From: DASUVJ01 sp036378995
Lineage (GTDB): Bacteria; Patescibacteriota; Saccharimonadia; Saccharimonadales; Saccharimonadaceae
Length of the DNA: 5,680 nt
Assembly (NCBI GenBank): GCA_036378995.1
Contig: DASUVJ010000057.1
Coordinates: forward strand, 1-5,680
Reading direction: 5' to 3'
Shown here in pieces: positions 1-4,151 of this stretch (the stretch's first letter is position 1; each line of letters begins with the position of its first letter). The position numbers and the translations under genes were made by a program. The notes under the pieces were generated by a model that worked only from the letters and a program-made list of their open reading frames with translations, had not been told where the DNA came from and searched no databases.

Positions 1-77
1 AAAAATTTATATGCCAAGTACAAGTGAACGACCCGGTCAAACCGTTCTTTCACGCTCGTATGTTTTTTAACAAACAA
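1..77 (-). CDS. Probable 5' end of a further minus-strand gene, unknown product (partial)
   Basis: An open frame starts at TTG (bases 77-75) and runs without a stop to the left edge, giving 25 codons; it begins (M)FVKKHTSVKERF and continues RVVHLYLAYKF. The start is supported by a strong Shine-Dalgarno sequence, GGGAGG, at bases 89-84, six bases upstream of the TTG. The gene would follow the 77-residue gene on the same strand after about 90 bases and might share its transcript or use its own weak promoter near 136-144. The visible part is basic and amphipathic, compatible with a helix, but too short to assign a family. The start codon is uncommon and only the N-terminus is visible, so this may be a chance frame; the SD is the main argument for it. 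Confidence 0.42.
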   Translation of the reverse strand, partial: MFVKKHTSVKERFDRVVHLYLAYKF

Positions 78-135
78 AAAAGACCTCCCTATTTGTTTTG
101 TAAAATGTTTGTTTTAGCCTCTCAAAGCTATTTCA

Positions 136-144
136 AGCATAGCA
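136..144 (-). promoter_or_regulatory. Possible extended -10 promoter for the leftmost gene
   Basis: On the minus strand the sequence reads TGC-TATGCT, an extended -10 element. It would start transcription near base 129 and give a leader of about 50 bases that ends with the GGGAGG ribosome binding site. No good -35 hexamer is seen, and the region is AT-rich, so this may be chance. Confidence 0.22.
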
Positions 145-167
145 CTTATGTATAAAAACAAAAGAAA

Positions 168-401
168 TTAGCGAGGTCGTTTTGTCATCAGTTTCAAGTT
201 AGAGATGTACTGAGGGCAATTTAAATCAGGAAACTGACTCATATATTTCATGTGTTTGTCGACGAAGCTCCGCTGGCTTGCATCTTGAGATGAATACATG
301 CTGCGAGTGCGATACTGTTCGCTCGTAGTCATTTTCATAAGTTCTTTTCGCGCCAGGATTCCCTGTTCTGATTCGAAGAATGTTTTTGTTCGAGAATTCA
401 T
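168..401 (-). CDS. Small unknown protein, 77 residues
   Basis: I do not recognise this protein. The ATG at 401-399 has a good Shine-Dalgarno sequence (AAAGGGG, seven bases upstream) and a strong extended -10 promoter behind it, so the gene is likely real despite its size. It ends in TAA at 170-168. The product is hydrophilic and basic, rich in Ser, Lys, Arg, Met and Gln, with no signal peptide or membrane segment. The middle (about residues 40-60) looks helical; the C-terminus is basic (KLMTKRPR). There is one cysteine, at residue 62. It is divergent from a 33-residue basic protein and followed on its own strand by another possible gene. A small cytoplasmic nucleic-acid-associated or regulatory protein is possible, but nothing visible proves a function. 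Confidence 0.7.
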   Translation of the reverse strand: MNSRTKTFFESEQGILARKELMKMTTSEQYRTRSMYSSQDASQRSFVDKHMKYMSQFPDLNCPQYISNLKLMTKRPR

Positions 402-428
402 CTGTCTGCCCCTTTAAAATTGTTAAGC

Positions 429-458
429 AGAGATTATGTGCTTATCTCTAGTATAGCA
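429..458 (-). promoter_or_regulatory. Extended -10 promoter of the 77-residue gene, with a dyad at its start point
   Basis: The minus strand carries TGC-TATACT (bases 458-450), a near-perfect extended -10 element; the -35 region (around 473-478) is poor, as is usual with extended -10 promoters. Transcription should begin near base 443, giving a leader of about 40 bases with an SD. A perfect 6-base inverted repeat, AGAGAT (429-434) and ATCTCT (444-449), lies across the predicted start point and touches the -10 box. It could be a repressor site or a small 5' hairpin. Confidence 0.55.
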
Positions 459-465
459 TAGTTTA

Positions 466-494
466 TTGTAAAAATAACTACTTAGTTATATAAT
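466..494 (+). promoter_or_regulatory. Promoter of the 33-residue basic protein gene
   Basis: A -35-like TTGTAA (466-471) and a consensus -10 TATAAT (489-494) are separated by exactly 17 bases. The predicted start near base 501 leaves a leader of about 23 bases holding the SD TTGGAG. Its -35 region adjoins the -35 position of the divergent promoter at 450-458, so the two promoters share the same few tens of bases and their polymerases would compete. Confidence 0.75.
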
Positions 495-523
495 TGTACT
501 TTACCTAAGATTGGAGATACACA

Positions 524-625
524 ATGGCAAAACAACGAAACCGACACGGCGCGGACATAAAACGGGCATTAAAGAAAAAACTGCAAACTAACAGACAGAA
601 GTACGCACGCGCGCCACAGGCGTAA
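524..625 (+). CDS. Very small, highly basic protein, 33 residues
   Basis: The frame runs from ATG at 524 to TAA at 623-625. It begins MAKQRNRHGADIKRALKKKL and ends QTNRQKYARAPQA. Eleven of 33 residues are Lys or Arg and only one (Asp11) is acidic. It has all the parts of a dedicated gene: a near-consensus promoter (466-494), an SD (GGAG at 513-516, seven bases before the ATG) and a strong terminator 14 bases after the stop. The middle, around residues 10-27, could form a basic helix. No known family is recognised; size and charge suggest a ribosome-associated or nucleic-acid-binding peptide, comparable in kind though not in sequence to tiny ribosomal proteins such as bTHX. The alternative is that the unit makes a short RNA and the frame is incidental, but the SD-ATG pairing argues for translation. 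Confidence 0.62.
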   Translation: MAKQRNRHGADIKRALKKKLQTNRQKYARAPQA

Positions 626-638
626 GAAAAGCATAAAT

Positions 639-668
639 AAAACAGATCTCTCAAGGGGTCTGTTTTTT
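639..668 (+). terminator. Intrinsic terminator of the 33-residue protein gene
   Basis: AAAACAGATCTC (639-650) can pair with GGGGTCTGTTTT (655-666) around a TCAA tetraloop. The stem has 12 pairs, two of them G-U in RNA. The 3' arm runs into a T tract (663-668). It closes the short transcription unit before the AraC-family gene begins. Confidence 0.9.
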
Positions 669-714
669 GATATCTCGACAATGCAAAGGTTTGGATCCAG
701 CAACAGTGTCAGCC

Positions 715-723
715 TGATATAAT
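715..723 (+). promoter_or_regulatory. Extended -10 promoter upstream of the first AraC-family gene
   Basis: TGA-TATAAT is a perfect extended -10 element. A TTGGAT at 691-696 is a poor -35 candidate because it lies 21 bases upstream. Transcription from here would start near base 730 and give a leader of about 29 bases without an SD. Confidence 0.5.
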
Positions 724-734
724 CCGTTCGTATA

Positions 735-764
735 TTGCATTAAAGTTATAATAGTTTTATGCAA
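735..764 (+). promoter_or_regulatory. Start-codon-proximal -10 box inside a 30-base palindrome (candidate operator)
   Basis: A consensus TATAAT (747-752) ends six bases before the ATG at 759, so a transcript from it would begin at the start codon and be leaderless. The box sits in an imperfect palindrome: TTGCATTAAA (735-744) against TTTTATGCAA (755-764), with nine of ten positions complementary. A third copy of the half-site, AATGCAA, lies at 680-686. This would suit autoregulation by the AraC-family protein encoded just downstream, though binding by that protein is inferred. Confidence 0.4.
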
Positions 765-1415
765 GACAGTTTTTACGAGACAAAAACTTCCCGCTTTTCG
801 CTTATTGATCACTATTGGCGTATGCACGAAACTCAGGCGGGCGCCTATCCACTTTACGCAACGGTAAAGTGGGGCTTTGTTTTCTCGGAAAGTAATGGCG
901 GGTATTCTGTAAAACTCATAGGGCCGCGCACTACCCCGACAGAAGCTTCGTATGCAAAAGACGAGTATTTTCTTGGGATTGTCATAAATGCCGACGTTAA
1001 CATTGAAGGTTATAACAAAAAAGATCTATTGAACCAAGTGATTAGTCTAGCGGTAATGGACGATCGTTTTCTTTTGGGTGACGAATATATTTTAATACCG
1101 GATTACAATACGGTTGAGGAATTTACTGAAACTTTAATAAAGCGAAGACTCCTCCGCGCTTCACCTATCGCTGCGGTTAGCCATCGAGACAAACAGCGGA
1201 AGATCAAACGCTTTACGGGACTTACGCCCAAGCAGATTCAGCAGGCAGAGCGAGTGGAGTATGCAATATCGATTATAAATAGCCCAATCACACTAACATC
1301 TGTTGCGGCGCAGGCAGGATTTTCCGATCAAGCACATATGACTCGCGACTTTAACCGACTGGTGGGCTATTCTCCTGCCGAGATCCGACGGTATTTTAGC
1401 GATTTACATTCGTAG
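759..1415 (+). CDS. AraC-family transcriptional regulator (first copy)
   Basis: This 218-residue protein is a predicted cytoplasmic DNA-binding regulator. The C-terminal part (about 135-213) is an AraC-type double helix-turn-helix: a first helical unit around SHRDKQRKIKRFTGLTPKQI (141-160) and a classical second unit with AAQAGFSDQAHMTRDFNRL (183-201) and GYSPAEIRR (203-211). The N-terminal part (about 12-80) resembles the ligand-sensing half found in DUF6597-type AraC regulators, with the weak pattern HYW near residue 20 and a Gly-Pro before a hydrophobic strand. The ATG at 759 has no SD; a TATAAT six bases upstream suggests a leaderless mRNA. It lies 76 bases upstream of a VOC protein gene on the same strand, its likely target or co-transcribed partner. 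The ligand cannot be read from the sequence. It has the same general plan as the regulator at 2510-3250. Confidence 0.85.
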   Translation: MQDSFYETKTSRFSLIDHYWRMHETQAGAYPLYATVKWGFVFSESNGGYSVKLIGPRTTPTEASYAKDEYFLGIVINADVNIEGYNKKDLLNQVISLAVMDDRFLLGDEYILIPDYNTVEEFTETLIKRRLLRASPIAAVSHRDKQRKIKRFTGLTPKQIQQAERVEYAISIINSPITLTSVAAQAGFSDQAHMTRDFNRLVGYSPAEIRRYFSDLHS

Positions 1416-1454
1416 TTTGGCGTGTTTGTTCAATCGGTTTTTCGTTCCTTTCGT

Positions 1455-1460
1455 TATACT
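1455..1460 (+). promoter_or_regulatory. Possible -10 box of the PhnB-like VOC gene
   Basis: TATACT would start transcription near base 1467 and give a leader of about 25 bases with the SD AAGGAG (1477-1482). No convincing -35 is seen, as might be expected of an activator-dependent promoter. A direct repeat of TTTCGTT (1440-1446 and 1449-1455, 9-base period) abuts the -10 box, where an AraC-type activator could bind. No terminator is visible after the regulator gene, so read-through from it is also possible. Confidence 0.42.
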
Positions 1461-1491
1461 ACGATTAACCTAAAATAAGGAGTAATGACGA

Positions 1492-2007
1492 ATGAGCAAA
1501 ACTAATATCCCTGCCGCACCGGAGGGCTACAGTACGGTTAATCCATTTATTATCACCGAAGAGGCGGAAGCGGTTATCGCATTTATATCCGATGTATTCG
1601 GAGGTGTAGAAGTTGAGGAAGCAAAAACATATGATACTGACGGTTTAATTCTGCATAGCGAAATGAAAATCGGAAATTCCATGGTAGCGGTTGCGGATAA
1701 AAAGCCCGACTGGCCAGCCACGCCTAGCCTGCTTCAGGTGTATGTAGATGATGTGGAGTCTGTGCTAGAGAAAGCGCAGAAACGTGGAGCAATTGTTATT
1801 ACAAAGCCGACTGACTTTTTAGGTGCACTGTTTGCGCGTGTCAAAGATACGCAGGGAAACCTATGGTGGATATACCAGTACACTGGCGAGGTAGATTGGG
1901 CCGAAGCGTCCGATGATGCGGACGGCGCCGATTCATGGGAGCCAACCAAGGAAGCTATTTATATTCACGACACGCTGCTTGAGGCGATGCGCGGACTAAA
2001 GAAGTAG
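1492..2007 (+). CDS. VOC-fold protein, PhnB-like subfamily
   Basis: This 171-residue protein belongs to the glyoxalase/bleomycin-resistance/dioxygenase (VOC) superfamily, closest in pattern to PhnB-type members. A first beta-alpha unit covers about 14-68: a TVNPFII strand, a helix ending FISDVFGG, and LHSEMKIG (54-61), which keeps the family's conserved His55. A second covers about 78-131, with LQVYVDDVESVLEKAQKRGA and DTQGNLWWIYQ. The usual final metal-binding Glu is absent (WWIYQ), so metal catalysis is doubtful; the role may be binding a small molecule. About 40 residues beyond the domain, acidic and then helical (YIHDTLLEAMRGL), form an extra tail. The ATG at 1492 has an AAGGAG SD nine bases upstream; the out-of-frame ATG at 1485 is too close to the SD. 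Its regulator is probably the AraC-family gene just upstream. It ends at a bidirectional terminator. Confidence 0.9.
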   Translation: MSKTNIPAAPEGYSTVNPFIITEEAEAVIAFISDVFGGVEVEEAKTYDTDGLILHSEMKIGNSMVAVADKKPDWPATPSLLQVYVDDVESVLEKAQKRGAIVITKPTDFLGALFARVKDTQGNLWWIYQYTGEVDWAEASDDADGADSWEPTKEAIYIHDTLLEAMRGLKK

Positions 2008-2020
2008 CTACTCATTAAGA

Positions 2021-2052
2021 AAAATACGCCAGGTAGTAACCGGGCGTATTTT
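2021..2052. terminator. Bidirectional intrinsic terminator between convergent VOC genes
   Basis: AAAATACGCC (2021-2030) and GGCGTATTTT (2043-2052) are perfect inverted arms, with a further GG/CC pair inside the loop. Each arm ends in T residues on the outgoing strand (TTTTAATTTTT to the right, TTTTTCTT to the left), so it can stop transcription from both converging VOC genes. The two genes' last codons and stops form a further 7-base inverted repeat around it, GAAGTAG (2001-2007) and CTACTTC (2065-2071), which is probably coincidental. Confidence 0.9.
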
Positions 2053-2064
2053 AATTTTTGAATA

Positions 2065-2445
2065 CTACTTCATTGAGCTAAGGCCGAACATATTGCCCTC
2101 GGTATCCTGGCAAATGCTGACCCAGCCAAACTCACCGATTGAGAACTTTGGCCTAATGAGTTTACCGCCAGCCGCCTCGACTCGCACCTCTTCTACTGCA
2201 CAGTCTTCTACATTAAAATACAGCAGCGTGCCACCTACTCCTGGCTGCGAGTATTTTGACTTTACGAGTGCCCCGCCGGCTCCGTAAGCGCCCATGTCTG
2301 TCGGGAAACTCATCATCTGTGTTTCACCTGTCGGATCGCCCATTTCCTCGAGTTTTTGCTTTAAGACGGACTCGTAAAACTTTACGGCACGGTTCATGTC
2401 GTTGACGTAAATATCAAACCAGCCGATTGCGTTTGGTTTTGTCAT
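2065..2445 (-). CDS. VOC-fold protein, small glyoxalase/bleomycin-resistance type
   Basis: A single-domain VOC protein of 126 residues, a normal length for the short members. The first beta-alpha unit starts at IGWFDIYVNDMNRAVKFYES (7-26); the second includes GTLLYFNVED (72-81), the helix EEVRVEAAGGKL (85-96) and the last strand in DTEGNMFGLSS (114-124). The first metal position is Phe or Trp rather than His, and the last is Gly-Leu rather than Glu, so the standard metal site is missing. This is common in this subgroup, whose substrates are mostly unknown; a binding or sequestering role is possible. The ATG at 2445 has an excellent SD (AAAGGAG, five bases upstream). It follows the second AraC-family gene by 64 bases on the same strand, with a possible promoter of its own, and shares the terminator at 2021-2052 with the convergent VOC gene. 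Confidence 0.9.
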   Translation of the reverse strand: MTKPNAIGWFDIYVNDMNRAVKFYESVLKQKLEEMGDPTGETQMMSFPTDMGAYGAGGALVKSKYSQPGVGGTLLYFNVEDCAVEEVRVEAAGGKLIRPKFSIGEFGWVSICQDTEGNMFGLSSMK

Positions 2446-2469
2446 GATTACTCCTTTGTTTAGTGACAG

Positions 2470-2489
2470 AGCGAGTATAATCGCCCGCT
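2470..2489 (-). promoter_or_regulatory. Possible promoter and dyad upstream of the small VOC gene
   Basis: TATACT on the minus strand (2479-2474) is a good -10 box that would start transcription near base 2467, about 21 bases before the ATG; the -35 region is weak. An imperfect inverted repeat, AGCGAG (2470-2475) and CCCGCT (2484-2489), covers the -10 box, as an operator would. The hairpin has no T tract, so it is not a terminator for the AraC-family gene upstream; the two genes may therefore also be co-transcribed. Confidence 0.38.
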
Positions 2490-2509
2490 ATGCTTTCGTA
2501 TTGTATAAA

Positions 2510-3250
2510 TCAGACATCGAATTTTTTGGCGTACTGCGCCGGTGTGTGGCCGGTGATTTTACGAAATGAATGGATGAAATGCGATTGATCCGTGTAGGTC
2601 ATGAGGTAATGCTGCTTGAATGATTGTTGTAGGCGGAGGATCTTTAAAAAATCGTGCGGAGAAAGGTCGGTCGCTTCTCTTATGACGCGCTGCAATTGGC
2701 GGGATGATAGGCCCGCGAGCGACGCCATATCGCCTACGGTCTTGATGCTGTCGAGATTTGAAAGAATCTTTTCAGTAATGAGATTCGGTACGACCAACCC
2801 TTGCTCCACTAGCCGCGCTACAAGATCCGACATGACGGTTTGTTTGGCGGGAAAATCCAGATCGGCCATTTTTATGCCCGCTTCCACGAGAGGCAGATTG
2901 CCCTCATACGGCATACCGACGAAGCTGTCTTTGATCTCCTCTTTTTTGCCTTGCCATACGCCAGGTAAGAACTGAACGCCTACATAGTGAAATGACTTGC
3001 CAAGATTGAGCACTTCAAAGGTAGTGTGAAGCGCCGTAACGCCGGCTATCTCGGGATCTGCCTGATTAAATAAAAGATTTACGCATGCATCGGGTATCGC
3101 ATGGAGCTGGAAATCCTCGGCGAGCGGACGCTCTGTCTTTAACTCCCAAAAAGAATGAACTGTTGCGGATAAACCACTCGGTGGTTTGACTTCGGAATAG
3201 CTCACCAAGCGAACCGCTTTTTCTACGCCGTCTTTTATCGGATCGTACAT
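2510..3250 (-). CDS. AraC-family transcriptional regulator (second copy)
   Basis: This 246-residue predicted cytoplasmic regulator has an N-terminal DUF6597-like sensing half. HAIPDACVNLLFN (50-62) and YVGVQFLPGVW (89-99) match the family's usual Pro-Asp-Gly/Ala and V-G-(V/I)-x-F-x-P-G patterns. The C-terminal AraC DNA-binding half has a first helix-turn-helix at about 169-195 (VGDMASLAGLSSRQLQRVI) and a second ending in TDQSHFIHSFRKITGHTPAQY (220-240). Between Arg206 and the DQSH motif there are about ten fewer residues than in the first AraC protein of this window, so the first helix of the second unit appears shortened. The ATG at 3250 has no SD; a TATAAT nine bases upstream suggests a leader of about three bases. 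The small VOC gene follows in the same direction. It ends in TGA. Effector unknown. Confidence 0.88.
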   Translation of the reverse strand: MYDPIKDGVEKAVRLVSYSEVKPPSGLSATVHSFWELKTERPLAEDFQLHAIPDACVNLLFNQADPEIAGVTALHTTFEVLNLGKSFHYVGVQFLPGVWQGKKEEIKDSFVGMPYEGNLPLVEAGIKMADLDFPAKQTVMSDLVARLVEQGLVVPNLITEKILSNLDSIKTVGDMASLAGLSSRQLQRVIREATDLSPHDFLKILRLQQSFKQHYLMTYTDQSHFIHSFRKITGHTPAQYAKKFDV

Positions 3251-3259
3251 GATTATTCA

Positions 3260-3265
3260 ATTATA
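3260..3265 (-). promoter_or_regulatory. -10 box of the second AraC-family gene, near-leaderless
   Basis: TATAAT on the minus strand ends nine bases before the ATG at 3250, so transcription should begin about three bases before the start codon. No convincing -35 is seen. A direct repeat of CAATTA (3258-3263 and 3275-3280, 17-base period) covers the box and the spacer and might be a regulator site, but the region is AT-rich. Confidence 0.5.
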
Positions 3266-3297
3266 AACCGTGCGCAATTAAAAGCTTATTCTTTGGT

Positions 3298-3325
3298 TTG
3301 CGATGTTGTCGTGATACAGTATATT
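3298..3325 (+). promoter_or_regulatory. Promoter giving a leaderless mRNA for the transglutaminase-like gene
   Basis: TTGCGA (3298-3303) and TATATT (3320-3325) are 16 bases apart. Six bases then separate the -10 box from the ATG at 3332, so the mRNA should begin at the start codon itself; no SD is present. It fires away from the AraC-family promoter at 3260-3265, within an 81-base intergenic region. Confidence 0.5.
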
Positions 3326-3331
3326 CTCACT

Positions 3332-4144
3332 ATGACACGACCGACTTACCGAGAAGAACATCTCCGCGTAATGACGGAAGTTCGTGCTCTTGCCTATGAG
3401 ACTATCGAGGTGGACAGGGCTCGTGGTGAGCGAGCGATTGGAATTGGAGCAACCGCTCATGCACTTAGGGAATTATGTTCATACGGTGTTGCACCGGAGG
3501 AACTTCTAGGCGAACAAGTCAGTGATGGCGTGCTTCAGCTTCGCGAATTTGTAGCGGATACTACAGACGAGCGACATAGGATAGCAATTGAGCAAGGCGA
3601 ACGAACGCGCCCTTACGATCTCCCACACCCTGAGCTCATAGGGCTTGCTGATATTGCGGCATCAAACGCATATCTTGCATACTCAAGATCAAGTGGTATT
3701 CGGCAGGATATGTCCCGCCAGGGACCTGGCAGCTGTAGTCCACTCTTTTACCTTATGCAGCACGAACTCCGGAAACTCGGAGTAGAAACCCAACACATGT
3801 GGTGGTTCGAGGCTGGTAATAATCATCATTTTTTGCGAACAATGATGCCAAATGGCGACGTAATGTATATGGATCCGACCTGGCAGCAGTACTTGCCCGA
3901 AGGAACTGACTACTCTGAGCATCCCAATGTATTAATCATGCCTGAAGACCGCAGAGAAGAAATACTTTTGTTCCACGGCATTCCTGAATCCTGGCATCGC
4001 TCCTGGTTTAGGGCTAAGATTGACCCTCGTCCCGAGCAAGATTGGTGGGAGTGGAGCCGCGAGCTTAAGCGTGTTTTTGACGAAGATCCCTGGATCCCGT
4101 CACTGCCCCTAGAACAGCAGCGGTTCTATGTCGCAGAAGAATAG
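3332..4144 (+). CDS. Unknown protein with a putative transglutaminase-like Cys-His-Asp core
   Basis: This 270-residue protein is not recognised as a named family. Residues 131-190 follow the order and spacing of transglutaminase-like (papain-fold) domains: GPGSCSPLFYLMQHELRKLG (131-150) puts Cys135 at the start of a helix, NNHHFLR (163-169) gives His165 or His166 on a strand, and YMDPTWQQYL (179-188) gives Asp181 in the typical Asp-Pro-Thr. These are the predicted catalytic Cys, His and Asp. The N-terminal 120 residues look helical and charged; the C-terminus is Trp-rich and acidic (DWWEWSRELK). There is no signal peptide or membrane segment, so it is probably cytoplasmic. The reaction could be peptide cleavage, amide transfer or acyl transfer. 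ATG 3332 is preferred over an upstream in-frame TTG (3293) because a -10 box lies six bases before it. It diverges from the second AraC gene and converges on the ABC operon. Confidence 0.8.
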   Translation: MTRPTYREEHLRVMTEVRALAYETIEVDRARGERAIGIGATAHALRELCSYGVAPEELLGEQVSDGVLQLREFVADTTDERHRIAIEQGERTRPYDLPHPELIGLADIAASNAYLAYSRSSGIRQDMSRQGPGSCSPLFYLMQHELRKLGVETQHMWWFEAGNNHHFLRTMMPNGDVMYMDPTWQQYLPEGTDYSEHPNVLIMPEDRREEILLFHGIPESWHRSWFRAKIDPRPEQDWWEWSRELKRVFDEDPWIPSLPLEQQRFYVAEE

Positions 4145-4151
4145 CTTTTGA

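Noticed and set aside
26..47. Hairpin GAACG...CGTTC near the left edge
   Set aside because: Needs several G-U pairs, has no T tract, and lies inside the probable leftmost reading frame.
11..70. Plus-strand 19-codon frame beginning MPSTSERPG
   Set aside because: No SD and no promoter visible; it lies opposite the better supported minus-strand frame. It could be the tail of a gene entering from the left, but this cannot be judged.
107..160. Plus-strand stretch starting GTTTTAG and containing a GCTAT/ATAGC hairpin that recalls type II CRISPR repeat or tracrRNA sequence
   Set aside because: There is no repeat array, no second copy to act as anti-repeat, and no cas gene in the window; the likeness is short and AT-rich.
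82..178. Distant inverted repeat GACCTC/GAGGTC followed by six T residues on the minus strand, resembling a terminator or the closing stem of a small RNA
   Set aside because: The arms are only six bases, 85 bases apart, and one arm overlaps the end of the 77-residue gene. The GGGAGG arm is better explained as an SD for the TTG start at 77.
1411..1463. Inverted repeat CGTAGT/ACTACG between the first AraC gene and the PhnB-like gene
   Set aside because: Six-base arms 41 bases apart, one of them over the stop codon; not distinguishable from chance.
2616..2975. Plus-strand open frame of 119 codons
   Set aside because: Shadow of the second AraC-family gene; no SD and a low-complexity basic translation.
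3293..3331. Upstream TTG start that would add 13 residues to the transglutaminase-like protein
   Set aside because: No SD in front of it, and it would place the promoter -10 box inside the coding region.
4110..4128. TAGAAC/GTTCTA hairpin near the end of the transglutaminase-like gene
   Set aside because: It lies within the coding sequence and has no T tract on either strand, so it is not a terminator.
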